Source of the DNA: Pseudomonas moorei
GTDB taxonomy: Bacteria; Pseudomonadota; Gammaproteobacteria; Pseudomonadales; Pseudomonadaceae
Direction: 5' to 3'
Length of the DNA stretch: 64,000 bases
NCBI RefSeq assembly: GCF_008801475.1
Contig: NZ_VZPP01000007.1
Location: forward strand, 186,001 to 250,000
The position numbers and the translations under genes are program-made. Each line of letters opens with the position of its first letter. Position 1 is the stretch's first letter. This document shows, piece after piece, positions 35,901 to 43,281 of the stretch. The notes under the pieces were generated by a model that did not search any database, was not told the origin of the DNA, and saw nothing but the letters and a program-made list of their open reading frames with translations.

Positions 35901-37734
35901 AGCCTCTCAAGTCAAAGCCGTGGATGCGTTCGGCGCGATACTGCGCGGCAAGCAAGTGGTGGTAGTGGGCGACACACGACAGATGCCACCCAGTGATCTG
36001 TTTAGCCGCGACATCGCACCTGAGGACGAGAATGATGCCACCGCAGACATCGAAAGCATCCTCAGTCTGTTTAAGGCCGCGGGCAGCCAGGAACGCTACC
36101 TGCGTTGGCACTACCGCAGCCGGCACGAATCACTGATCGCCGTTTCAAACGTTGAGTTCTATGAAAGCAAACTGGTGGTGTTTCCATCTGCCGGCCAGCA
36201 TCTCCACGCCAAGGGTGTGAGCTTCGATTATCTGCCCCACGCGCTGTATGACCGAGGACGCACTCGAACCAACAAGGAAGAGGCCAAAGCAGTCGCCCAT
36301 GCGGTAATGAAACATGCGTTGGAGACACCGGAACTTTCCTTGGGGGTAGCAGCATTTAGTGTGCCTCAGCGGGATTTGATTAATGTTGAAGTCGAGTTGT
36401 TGCGGCGCAAGACTCCTCAGGCAGAAGCATTTTTCACCGCACAAGGAAGCGAACCGTTCTTCGTAAAAAACCTTGAAAACATTCAAGGTGATGAGCGCGA
36501 CGTGATCTTCATCAGCATTGGTTATGGCCGAAATGAATCCGGCCGCATCGCCCGTGAATTTGGTCCGCTGAATAAAGATGGTGGGCATCGTCGGCTGAAC
36601 GTTTTGATTACGCGGGCCAAATTGGCGATGCGGGTGTTTTGTAACTTCCGGGGCGACGAGTTGGACATTGACGCCACTGCCAAGCACGGCGTACGGGCCT
36701 TGAAGAACTTCCTCAAGTACGCGGAAACGGGTGAACTCGAAGTGACCAAGGAGACCGGCAAAGCTACGGATTCGCCCTTTGAGGACGAGGTTATCCGGGC
36801 CTTGCGTGATCTTGATTATCAGGTTGAGCCGCAAGTCGGCACCGCTGGTTACTTTATCGACCTCGCAGTGAGAGACCCCGAATTCCCTGGCCGTTACGTT
36901 CTGGCCGTTGAATGCGATGGCGCTGCCTATCACAGCTCGCGTTCTGCGCGTGATCGCGATCGGTTACGCCAAGGAGTACTTGAGGGCCTGGGTTGGAACT
37001 TCCATCGTATCTGGAGTACCGATTGGTTCCGCAATCCCAAGCAAGAAATTAGCCGCGTCGTTGCGGCGATCGAGTCGGCGCGAGAGCGTATAGCCAATCG
37101 TCGTAATGTCTCGGTTTCGGAGACCTTGATCGAGCCTCTGCACGAAATTTTACGAGATGAAAGTGTTGAGGAAGTAGAGCCGGTCGCCAGCCCCCCTTAT
37201 GAGAAGGCTCGGCTCGCTGCGGTAAATAACCAATTGGAACTGCATCAACACCAGCCTGAACAGCTGCTACAGCTGATCCGGACAGTCGTTGATATCGAGT
37301 CTCCGGTCCATGCGGTCGAGGTTACCCGACGACTGATGGATGCTTTCGGGGTGACAAGGCAAGGATCAAGAATTACGGCTGCTGTTGAGAAAGCTATTGG
37401 TATTGGCGTCAAGCAGAGGCATTTCTTGCGTCGTGGCGAGTTTCTCCACCTTACCGATAATCGACCCGTTGTCATCCGCAGCCGGGCGCATTGGGAAGCC
37501 ACCGAGCGCAAGTTGGAATGGATTGCGCCTGAAGAACTAGACCAGGCCCTGATAGAAATCATCACATCGGGGTTCTCCATGAGTCATGACGACGCGATCT
37601 CCGGAGCCTTGAGACTCCTTGGCTTTGGACGCGCCACTGCCAAGGTAACAGCGCTGCTGAAGGAGAGAATTGAGCAGTTGATCAGTAATAGGCGATTGGA
37701 GTTGAAAGAGGACCTGTTAGTGGTATGTGCCTGA
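32971..37734 (+). CDS. DUF4011-SF1 helicase-Vsr/MTES_1575-type nuclease-DUF3320 protein (Hhe-type defence)
   Basis: This 1587-residue protein has an N-terminal DUF4011 region (about 1-300, SRKELLDIGLRNTMLNFR). A superfamily 1 helicase core follows, with Walker A GPPGTGKS at 349-356, Walker B FDEAS at 975-979, and later motifs VVGDTRQMPPSD, NIQGDERDVIFISIGYG and LNVLITRAK. Residues about 1265-1370 form a Vsr/MTES_1575-like nuclease: Glu1273, Asp1297, Glu1314-C-Asp1316 and the HRIWSTDWFRN block. A DUF3320-like segment lies near 1420-1475. This order matches the single-gene anti-phage family known as Hhe (DUF4011-helicase-Vsr). Codon and base use is more AT-rich than in its neighbours and terminators flank it on both sides, suggesting transfer. 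Intact motifs argue that it is active. Phage defence is inferred from the family. Confidence 0.85.
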   Translation: MSSGISQKLQGSRKELLDIGLRNTMLNFRASAKTLAVVDELSESVFHLLYRQEKAMSFSPMARQKLAALAKTNQIEGEDSQDAVTDELLLNELDSLGDSGFIDDELDESGRARRHTDTRLQTALDEERLFLQLLRIHSEARAFIEEQGVNTLFLALGFLHWYEADSSENLRKAPLMLLPVTLERSGAKDAFKLKYSGDELMPNLSLIAKLKTDFGLDLAACEFSEERFDATEGSLDSFYAEVTDLISKQPRWKVSINEAALGFFSFGKFLMFKDLDPKSWPQDQQPDAHPVINRLLGPGFGDQHPAYAEDVNIDSVLQPGEVRFVKDADSSQTEAILEVREGANLVIQGPPGTGKSQTITNIIAELIAQKKTVLFVAEKMAALEVVKRRLDECHLGDAVLELHSHKSTKTSVLKELGRTLEQGRPLTKVGEDDLAKLAELQGNLNRYCSAVSAPVGASGMDFVEVLGRYLKLKHSYGVLPTISFAPMVSWTQADQLKRRELVEELTLHLKEMGRPDQNPFWGSKRTFFSPIEQNNANDALQQASAHLTALDAAAKALSIRLMLTQPATLADVAVICRAARRAAEAPRLHGIELSTGDWQLRRDAIRELLDAGQRMSMCKANHGAQLIEAAWDQDLLDVRQNLLAYGDKWWKVFSGRYRASKARLQGLVQNTLPGSNAEQLSLVDSVLSYQQSQKVYDRHEGLGSALFGAQWQRQQSDWAVLERVSAWVVQLYEDLGNGHVPQGIIAFLAGHTDASGLGDTVSDIEAHLAGLDHALLAGLEVIGMPDDIAQSLRSLDLFALGTRLQLWQASLSALYQMARLNVLSGEMQQANLDELLNIGLRTETPDRIPAILDFSWYSGLVQKAYAEKPALQQFDRIKHEHQIARFKALDAASLNHAQTYLARQVWEHMPNVNQPGEMATLRAELNKKRRHIPIRQLIDKAGRAIQQIKPVFMMSPMSIANFLPPGKLEFDVVVFDEASQVKAVDAFGAILRGKQVVVVGDTRQMPPSDLFSRDIAPEDENDATADIESILSLFKAAGSQERYLRWHYRSRHESLIAVSNVEFYESKLVVFPSAGQHLHAKGVSFDYLPHALYDRGRTRTNKEEAKAVAHAVMKHALETPELSLGVAAFSVPQRDLINVEVELLRRKTPQAEAFFTAQGSEPFFVKNLENIQGDERDVIFISIGYGRNESGRIAREFGPLNKDGGHRRLNVLITRAKLAMRVFCNFRGDELDIDATAKHGVRALKNFLKYAETGELEVTKETGKATDSPFEDEVIRALRDLDYQVEPQVGTAGYFIDLAVRDPEFPGRYVLAVECDGAAYHSSRSARDRDRLRQGVLEGLGWNFHRIWSTDWFRNPKQEISRVVAAIESARERIANRRNVSVSETLIEPLHEILRDESVEEVEPVASPPYEKARLAAVNNQLELHQHQPEQLLQLIRTVVDIESPVHAVEVTRRLMDAFGVTRQGSRITAAVEKAIGIGVKQRHFLRRGEFLHLTDNRPVVIRSRAHWEATERKLEWIAPEELDQALIEIITSGFSMSHDDAISGALRLLGFGRATAKVTALLKERIEQLISNRRLELKEDLLVVCA

Positions 37735-37836
37735 TAACAATTGCCGTTGCGACGGAGTGGGACAATGGACGGAACTGCTTAAACAATCTTTGTTAATGAA
37801 TACCCTTGAGTAAAGCTGAGTGCGCTCAAGTAATGG

Positions 37837-37862
37837 AAAACCCGCATTAATGCGGGTTTTTT
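37837..37862. terminator. Bidirectional Rho-independent terminator
   Basis: AAAACCCGCATT directly abuts its reverse complement AATGCGGGTTTT, with T runs on both strands. It lies between the convergent helicase-nuclease gene and the small gene at 37878 and can stop both. Confidence 0.88.
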
Positions 37863-37877
37863 ACGACTGAATTTTGC

Positions 37878-38171
37878 TCACTGCCCCTTCGGCACCTCAA
37901 ACCCACGCTGCTCAATCACCCGAAACACATCGCTCACATCCTGGATCATGATCCGGGCGATGTTGGTGACGGTGTTGATGTCGTTTTCGGCGTAGTCGGG
38001 GAGGCTGGTGCAGGCCATGAGGTGCAGGTATTGCAGGACGGCGTTGAGGCGTTCGCTGACGCAGTTGTGCAGTTCGCGAAGTGGAGCGTCGCTGTCGATG
38101 AGCAGGACGGGGTAGTGGGTGGCGAATTGGGACATGGGGGTGAAGCGGCGCGGCGGATTGTTCGTTGTCAT
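37878..38171 (-). CDS. Small Pseudomonas protein of unknown function (97 aa)
   Basis: This 97-residue soluble protein starts MTTNNPPRRFTPMSQF, continues with YPVLLIDSDAPLRELHNCVSERLNAVLQYLHLMA, and ends DVSDVFRVIEQRGFEVPKGQ. It looks helical in its second half. Proteins of this style are widespread in Pseudomonas, with no function I can name. The frame stays open 71 codons upstream of the ATG at 38171, but that stretch forms strong RNA structure (separate entry) and was not taken as coding. A decayed copy of its C-terminus lies at 45875-45930. Confidence 0.7.
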   Translation of the reverse strand: MTTNNPPRRFTPMSQFATHYPVLLIDSDAPLRELHNCVSERLNAVLQYLHLMACTSLPDYAENDINTVTNIARIMIQDVSDVFRVIEQRGFEVPKGQ

Positions 38172-38201
38172 GATCGTTGAGCTCTTCAAGGGATTGTGAA
38201 T

Positions 38202-38306
38202 CCACCTTTCTGCTGCGAACCAGAAAGGTGGCAGCCATGTGCGGGTTCGCAGACCGGAGAAGAGACTGAAACCGGCAGACCCGAAGGTCTCCCGCACACA
38301 GCCGCC
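38202..38306 (-). ncRNA. Structured RNA leader upstream of the 97-aa gene
   Basis: Read on the minus strand toward the gene, the element holds several stems. An outer stem of about 16 bp with few mismatches pairs GGCGGCTGTGTGCGGG with CCCGCACATGGCTGCC. Inside it a hairpin AGACC-TTCG-GGTCT has a UUCG tetraloop (38277-38290), and a GCCGG/CCGGT stem lies next to it. A separate perfect 11-bp hairpin pairs CCACCTTTCTG with CAGAAAGGTGG (38202-38231). The element ends 30 bases before the start codon, so it is placed to act as a 5' leader. No riboswitch or known RNA family is recognised. Confidence 0.6.
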
Positions 38307-38552
38307 ATAGAGCGTAACGGCGGCAAAGTTTGCCACAGTTGTTATTTGGCGGTGTGTCCACTTCTCAAGGGCTGCGAAACCCAATCGCTAACTACGGTCA
38401 ACGAGGGGCGAATATAGGCGCCCATTTTCATGCTCACAACCGCGCTGTAGGACGCTCTGGCGGTCGTTTTGGCAAGGTGGATAGCCACTGTCTACGGGCT
38501 TTCGCGGTATTTCGGGCCGTGCGCAGAGCCATGGGAAATCGGGGGCAGGGAT

Positions 38553-38595
38553 TGGGGCCACTTCGCGGCCCAACGGGGGCAAGTCCCCTCGCCTC
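38553..38595. repeat. Degenerate half of the GTGGCGAGGGAGC-type repeat
   Basis: GGGGCCACTTCGCGGCCCAA followed by CGGGGGCAAGTCCCCTCGCC parallels the right arm of the repeat at 55556 (GCCGCTACGCAGCCCAGCGG then GAGCAAGCTCCCTCGCC). No left arm is found. The rest of 38307-38704 shows nothing that I can assign. Confidence 0.55.
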
Positions 38596-38704
38596 AAAAG
38601 GTAATTTCCTACAGGATTTTCGGAAGTCCAAAATCAAAAGGTCATCCGAACGCGGCCCGGGTCTCTGGCAGCTTCCCTGCGGATCAGGTTGCTTGAAACG
38701 ACAA

Positions 38705-38724
38705 AGCCCCGAATCACCGGGGCT
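38705..38724 (-). terminator. Rho-independent terminator of the small two-helix membrane gene
   Basis: On the minus strand AGCCCCG pairs with CGGGGCT across a 6-base loop and is followed by TTGTCGTTTC. It lies about 60 bases after the stop codon of the gene at 38782. Confidence 0.7.
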
Positions 38725-38781
38725 GTGTCTTTCAAACCGTGCAATGTCCAGAGAGTGATCGCTATGCATCCAGCATCACTC

Positions 38782-38994
38782 TCAAGCCTGTGATGAATGC
38801 GGATTTTGCGCCACGTGCTTGGGGCCGGCCAGTGCCCAGGCAATCAGCCCGAACAGCGGCACAAACACGATCACCACCATCCACACCCCCTTGGTACTGG
38901 ATTTCCCTTCGGCTTTTCGCACCCGGTTGATCGCCCACAGCTCAATCAGCAGAAGCACGGCTGCGAATACGATCCAGATTGTTTCGATGTGCAT
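38782..38994 (-). CDS. Small two-helix membrane protein, PLDc_N (cardiolipin synthase N-terminal) type
   Basis: This 70-residue protein has two membrane helices, IWIVFAAVLLLIELWAI and GVWMVVIVFVPLFGLIAWAL, joined by a basic loop (NRVRKAEGKSSTKG). The tail GPKHVAQNPHSSQA is polar. The pattern V-P-x-x-G-x-x-x-W after the loop is typical of the PLDc_N domain, which in cardiolipin synthases precedes the catalytic part; here it stands alone. AGGAGG lies 5 bases upstream of the ATG. Confidence 0.75.
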   Translation of the reverse strand: MHIETIWIVFAAVLLLIELWAINRVRKAEGKSSTKGVWMVVIVFVPLFGLIAWALAGPKHVAQNPHSSQA

Positions 38995-39120
38995 GGGTCA
39001 CCTCCTGATAGTCATTCAGTTAGGTGAGTGGTGCTGGGCAGGGTTCATTAAATTTTGCAGGGCGGGTTCGCTGGCGATGCGGTTCTGGCAATCAAATTTA
39101 TTTTGACCGCCGTGGCCTCT

Positions 39121-39145
39121 TCGCGGGCAAGCCCGCTCCCACAGG
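39121..39145. repeat. Single REP unit
   Basis: TCGCGGGCAAGCCCGCTCCC followed by ACAGG is one unit of the GCGGGC..GCCCGC subtype, just downstream of the permease gene at 39161. Confidence 0.65.
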
Positions 39146-39160
39146 TTTTTTGGGGGGTAG

Positions 39161-40576
39161 TCAGATCGCGTTGGCCAGTTTCCCGCTCGAAAGGCGGCGC
39201 TTGTACGCGCTGTCACGGTTGGCCAGCCAGAAATACAGCGGAGACGTCACCAGCAAGCCCACCAGCCAGGACAGGTCCGCGCCGTTGATGTGCTCGGAAA
39301 TCGGCCCGACGTACAGCGGCGTGTTCATGAACGGAATCTGCACCACGATGCCAATCGCATAGGCCAGCAGCGCCTGTGGGTTGTACCGGCCATAGATGCC
39401 GCCATCGACCTGGAAGATCGAGTTGATGTCGTACTGGCCTTTGTGAATGGCGTAGAAGTCGATCAGGTTGATCGCGGTCCACGGCACCAGGACCACCAGC
39501 AGCACCAGCACCATGTCGACGAAGTGGCCGATGAAGTCTGCCGAAGCACCGACGGCGGCGAAGCAGCAGGCACCCAGGACGATCAGCGAGAGGAGGGCGC
39601 GGCTCTTGGCGGTCGGGATCCAGCGGTGGGCGAAGGTTTGCACCAGGGTGATCAGCGACAGCACGGCACCGTACAGGTTGAGGGCGTTGTGGCTGATGAC
39701 GCTGAGCAGGAACAGCACCAGCATCAGCGGGCCGATGGAGCCGGTGGCGAGTTTGACGGCGTCCATGGTGTCCATGCCCACGGGCGTTGCCAGGACCGCG
39801 ACGGCGCCGAAGATGAAGGACAGGCTGGAGCCCAGCGCCGAGCCCAGGTAGGTGGTCCAGAACGTCGCGGCGACGGGCACATCCTTGGGCAGGTAGCGCG
39901 AGTAGTCGGACACGTAGGGTGCAAACGCGATCTGCCACAGCGCGGCCAGGGACACGGTGGCCAGCCAGCCGGAAATGTTGAAGCTGCCGCGGGTCAGGAA
40001 GTCGGCGGTCTGCACGTGCGTCAGGATGTAGCCGAAGCCCAGCACGATGCCGATGCCCAGCACCCAGGTGCCGATACGGTTGAGCACATGGATGAAGCGG
40101 TAGCCAATGATGCCGATGATGCCCGAACCGAGGGCGCCGATGACGATGCCCACCGGCACCGGCACGCTGTCGACCACGCCGTGCAATGACTTGCCGGCAA
40201 GGACGATGTTGGACGCGAAAAAGCCGATGTACATGATGCCGGCGATCAGCACCACCAGCAGTGCGCCGAGGGAGCCGAACTGGGCGCGGCTCTGGATCAT
40301 TTGCGGGATGCCCATTTGCGGGCCCTGCGCCGAGTGCAGGGCCATCAGCACGCCGCCGACCAGATGCCCGACCAGAATGGCGACGATGCCCCACACCAGG
40401 TTCAGGTGAAACAGCTGCACGCCCAGGGCGCCGGTGACGATGGGCAACGGCGCGATGTTGCCGCCGAACCAGAGGGTGAACAGGTCCCGGACTTTGCCGT
40501 GACGGTCTTCGGGGGGCACGTAGCCGATCGTGTGTTTTTCAATGAGTGGCGCGGAGGTTGTTGTTGCGGTGACCAT
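39161..40576 (-). CDS. NCS1 family cytosine/purine-type permease
   Basis: This 471-residue inner-membrane protein has about 12 helices and belongs to the nucleobase:cation symporter-1 family (CodB-like). Signature segments are LFTLWFGGNIAPLPIVTGALG, GPQMGIPQMIQSRAQFG, VSDYSRYLPKD and the C-terminal block VPWTAINLIDFY. These carriers import cytosine, purines, hydantoins or related nitrogen heterocycles. It is the last gene of a minus-strand run with ArgE, DUF1028, RidA and a flavin monooxygenase, so it probably imports the compound they degrade. REP units lie on both sides. Confidence 0.85.
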   Translation of the reverse strand: MVTATTTSAPLIEKHTIGYVPPEDRHGKVRDLFTLWFGGNIAPLPIVTGALGVQLFHLNLVWGIVAILVGHLVGGVLMALHSAQGPQMGIPQMIQSRAQFGSLGALLVVLIAGIMYIGFFASNIVLAGKSLHGVVDSVPVPVGIVIGALGSGIIGIIGYRFIHVLNRIGTWVLGIGIVLGFGYILTHVQTADFLTRGSFNISGWLATVSLAALWQIAFAPYVSDYSRYLPKDVPVAATFWTTYLGSALGSSLSFIFGAVAVLATPVGMDTMDAVKLATGSIGPLMLVLFLLSVISHNALNLYGAVLSLITLVQTFAHRWIPTAKSRALLSLIVLGACCFAAVGASADFIGHFVDMVLVLLVVLVPWTAINLIDFYAIHKGQYDINSIFQVDGGIYGRYNPQALLAYAIGIVVQIPFMNTPLYVGPISEHINGADLSWLVGLLVTSPLYFWLANRDSAYKRRLSSGKLANAI

Positions 40577-40741
40577 GACGAACTCCAGGGCAAAGATGAG
40601 TACGTGGACGTACTTCAGTGAGCGCCGCGCGAACGACGCTTTTCTTGTTGGAGTGATGATGTGCGGTGGGGCGGGATAGATAAATTAGTAAGATTGTGGG
40701 TATAGACGTTAAAAAATGTATGCCAGCCGAGGGGTGAAAAA

Positions 40742-40834
40742 CCTGTGGGAGCGGGCTTGCCCGCGATGGCGGCCGGTCAGCCGCATCATCATTGGCTGTC
40801 AGGCCCTCATCGCGGGCAAGCCCGCTCCCACAGG
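40742..40834. repeat. REP pair (inverted, GCGGGC/GCCCGC subtype)
   Basis: The left unit CCTGTGGGAGCGGGCTTGCC faces the right unit ATCGCGGGCAAGCCCGCTCC then CACAGG. The stem core is GCGGGC..GCCCGC rather than GCGAGC..GCTCGC, a compensated base change relative to the other pairs. Confidence 0.85.
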
Positions 40835-40862
40835 GTTTTTTGGGGGGTGTGATGGGTGTGAT

Positions 40863-42011
40863 TCAACTGATCGACAGCAGCATCCTTTGCAGCATTTCAT
40901 CGCAGCCGTTCAACTGCTCCAGGCTGACAAACTCATCCGGCTTATGCCCCTGGTCCATGCTGCCGGGGCCGCACACGACGGTGGGTATTCCTGCGGCATC
41001 GAATAGCCCGCCCTCGGTGCCGAAGGCTACGGTGCCGAACGCTCGGGAACCGGAAAACGCGGCGATCAGCTCGGCGGCTTCGCTGTGGGCATCGGTCGCC
41101 AGGCCGGGATACGCCGACAACTCGCTGAAGCGAATCTCGCTCTGCTCACTCACGGCACGCATGCGCGGTAATACCTGCTGCTCGGCATAGGTCTTCAATT
41201 CCTGCGCCACCTCATTCGGGTCGTGTGAGGGCAGGGCGCGGATTTCAAAATCGAAGCGGCAATCGGCGGGGACGATGTTCAGGGCCTTGCCACCGGAAAT
41301 GACGCCGGTCTGTACGGTGCTGAACGGTGGGTCGAAGCGCGCGTCGTGATGCTCGGGGGCTTTGAGCCGCTGGCCAATGCGCCCCAGTTCGCCGATCAGT
41401 TCGGCGGCGTATTCGATCGCGTTGACCCCCAGTGGCGCGTACGCCGAGTGGCAGGCTTGGCCGTGAATGTCGCAGCGCATCGCCAGTTTGCCCTTGTGGC
41501 CAAGCACAGGTTTGAGCTCGGTGGGCTCGCCAATGATGCAGAGCATCGGTTTGATCGGGCGCTGCTCCAGGGCTTTGAGCAAGGACCGTACGCCAAGGCA
41601 GCCGACTTCTTCATCGTAGGACAGCGCGATGTGCACCGGCAGCCGCAGGTCGGCCTTCACCAGCGCCGGCACCAGCGCCAGCACGCAGGCGATGTAGCCT
41701 TTCATGTCCGCCGTGCCGCGACCGTAGAGTTTGCCGTCGCGCTCGGTGAGTTCGAACGGCGCGACGGTCCACGGCTGGCCGTCCACGGGCACCACATCGG
41801 TATGCCCCGACAGCACGATGCCCGGACGATCCGCCGGGCCGAGGGTCGCGAACAGATTGGCCTTGCTGCGCTGCTCGTTGTAGATCAGTTCGCAAGGCAC
41901 ATCGAAGCGTGCGAGGTAGTCGCGGACAAACTCGATCAACTGCAGGTTGGATTCGCGACTCGTGGTGTCGAAGGCCACCAGGGTTTGCAGCAAATCGCGG
42001 CTGCGGCTCAT
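40863..42011 (-). CDS. argE: ArgE-like acetylornithine deacetylase / M20 deacylase
   Basis: This 382-residue zinc-dependent M20 family amidohydrolase has the metal motifs LSGHTDVVPVDGQPW, GRGTADMKGYIACVLA and YDEEVGCLGVRSLL, with the catalytic Asp and Glu in place, plus IGEPTELKPVLGHKG and the final GPGSMDQGHKPDE. The sequence is close to ArgE, which removes acetyl from N-acetylornithine. The neighbours (DUF1028, RidA, flavin monooxygenase, NCS1 permease) suggest a catabolic role on a different N-acyl substrate, since Pseudomonas makes ornithine by the ArgJ route. Its ATG overlaps the DUF1028 stop (ATGA). Confidence 0.85.
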   Translation of the reverse strand: MSRSRDLLQTLVAFDTTSRESNLQLIEFVRDYLARFDVPCELIYNEQRSKANLFATLGPADRPGIVLSGHTDVVPVDGQPWTVAPFELTERDGKLYGRGTADMKGYIACVLALVPALVKADLRLPVHIALSYDEEVGCLGVRSLLKALEQRPIKPMLCIIGEPTELKPVLGHKGKLAMRCDIHGQACHSAYAPLGVNAIEYAAELIGELGRIGQRLKAPEHHDARFDPPFSTVQTGVISGGKALNIVPADCRFDFEIRALPSHDPNEVAQELKTYAEQQVLPRMRAVSEQSEIRFSELSAYPGLATDAHSEAAELIAAFSGSRAFGTVAFGTEGGLFDAAGIPTVVCGPGSMDQGHKPDEFVSLEQLNGCDEMLQRMLLSIS

Positions 42012-42685
42012 CGGTCGTCTCCGGCCACCCCGTAGCCCGGCGACTTGTCGGGGGCGAGGGCGCGGTCGATGTAGTCCTGAACCTGGGGGCGATAGGCGTC
42101 CCAGAGTTTTTCCAACTGACCGATCGGGTCTTCGTCGGCCCAGTCGACCCGCAGGTTGATGATCGGCCAGGTCAGTTCACCCACCACCACCATCGCCGCC
42201 GAATGCACCGGCCCGGCTTCGCCACCGGCGGCAATGGCCGCTTTCATCGCGGCGAGCAGGCGGTCGGCGAGTTGACCTTCGCCGTGTTCGAACGCCACGA
42301 CCATGGCCTCGATCACCGCACGATCGGCCAGCATGTTGCCGGCCGCCACGCATTGTTCGCCCGACACCGCGTTGTGGTTACCCAGGGTTTGCGCGCCGCT
42401 GAAGTGCGCGGTGCGGCCGAGGTGGTCAATGGCCGTGACTTGCCGATACTGGCTGTAGCCATGGCGGGTCAGCGCTTTATCCAGCGCCTCCGCCGGCGCG
42501 AGGCCTTGTTCCATGAGGGCGAGGACTTCCGGGCCGAGGGACGGCAGGGTGATGTTTTGCGTGGACACCGCGCCGACACCGGGCAGCAGCCAGGGGCAGC
42601 GGGCGCCGACGGCGATGCTCGAGGAACTGATCGCGATGCCGAACTGACCGGTTTCGGGGCAGCGTGCGGCGATGGAAAAGGTCAT
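42008..42685 (-). CDS. DUF1028 family (Ntn-hydrolase-like) protein
   Basis: This 225-residue protein of family DUF1028 begins MTFSIAARCPETGQFGIAIS, then SSSIAVGARCPWLLPGVGAV, ALTRHGYSQYRQVTAID, and SAAMVVVGELTWPIINLRVD near the end. The family has a fold like Ntn hydrolases and often lies beside RidA, amidohydrolase and M20 genes in catabolic clusters; no reaction is proven. Its stop overlaps the ArgE-like start, so the two are translated together. Confidence 0.88.
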   Translation of the reverse strand: MTFSIAARCPETGQFGIAISSSSIAVGARCPWLLPGVGAVSTQNITLPSLGPEVLALMEQGLAPAEALDKALTRHGYSQYRQVTAIDHLGRTAHFSGAQTLGNHNAVSGEQCVAAGNMLADRAVIEAMVVAFEHGEGQLADRLLAAMKAAIAAGGEAGPVHSAAMVVVGELTWPIINLRVDWADEDPIGQLEKLWDAYRPQVQDYIDRALAPDKSPGYGVAGDDR

Positions 42686-42733
42686 GGGTGTGCTCCTTGG
42701 TGTGCCTTGGCGAATGGGGTGTCTGGGCGGACG

Positions 42734-42828
42734 CCATCGCGAGCAGGCTCGCTCCCACAGGGATCTTCAGTGGTCACAAGGTCGTGTTCAGCGCCGATCA
42801 ACTGTGGGAGCGAGCCTGCTCGCGATGG
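42734..42828. repeat. REP pair (outward-facing GTGGGAGCGAGC units)
   Basis: CATCGCGAGCAGGCTCGCTC, then CCACAG, begins the element and CTGTGGGAGCGAGCCTGCTC, then GCGATGG, ends it. The order of the two units is reversed compared with the pair at 6633. It lies between the RidA-like and DUF1028 genes, within the presumed operon. Confidence 0.82.
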
Positions 42829-42840
42829 CCGCGACTCGGT

Positions 42841-43257
42841 CTACTCGGGAATCACCGCAATCACATCAATCTCCATCAACCACTGTGGCTGCCCCAGGGC
42901 CGACACCACCAGCCCGGTGGAAATCGGGAACATGCCTTTGAGCCACTTGCCCACTTCCTGATAGACCGGCTCGCGGTAACGCGGATCGATCAGGTAGGTG
43001 GTGGTTTTCACGATGTGGCTCAGGTCGCTGCCGGCTTCTTCCAGCAACTGTTTGACGTTGCGCATGGCTTGCTCGGCTTGCGCGCGAGGGTCACCCAGGC
43101 CCACCAGGTTGCCTTCGAAATCAGTGCCGACCTGGCCGCGCACATAAACGGTGTTGCCGGCCCGGACGGCCTGACACAGGTCGTTGTCCAGGCTCTGGTT
43201 CGGGTAGGTCTGCTTGGTGTTGAACATGCGAATACGGGTATGGGTAGGCGTGGACAT
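42841..43257 (-). CDS. Rid-family protein lacking the canonical catalytic Arg
   Basis: This 138-residue protein has the YjgF/Rid fold: DLCQAVRAGNTVYVRGQVG, QAEQAMRNVKQLLEEAGSDL, TTTYLIDPRYREPVYQEVG. At the position of RidA Arg105 it reads FPISTGLVV, so the Arg is replaced by Ser/Thr. The later Glu is Asp (LMEIDVIAV). Rid groups without the Arg are known and are not expected to act as classic enamine deaminases. It sits between a flavin monooxygenase and DUF1028, which suggests that it handles an imine or related intermediate. Confidence 0.85.
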   Translation of the reverse strand: MSTPTHTRIRMFNTKQTYPNQSLDNDLCQAVRAGNTVYVRGQVGTDFEGNLVGLGDPRAQAEQAMRNVKQLLEEAGSDLSHIVKTTTYLIDPRYREPVYQEVGKWLKGMFPISTGLVVSALGQPQWLMEIDVIAVIPE

Positions 43258-43281
43258 TTGAAGCTCCTGACAGAAAAAGGC

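Noticed and set aside
32971-37734. Prophage or integrative element around the helicase-nuclease gene
   Set aside because: No integrase, attachment repeat, tRNA or phage structural gene is visible on either side.
38172-38384. 71-codon N-terminal extension of the 97-aa protein
   Set aside because: The stretch is covered by strong RNA stems, lacks a ribosome site at its start, and its translation (rich in Trp, Phe and Arg) looks random. The internal ATG fits better.
40863-42011. ArgE as the arginine-biosynthetic enzyme
   Set aside because: The operon context is catabolic, and Pseudomonas generally recycles the acetyl group through ArgJ. The name is kept only for sequence similarity.
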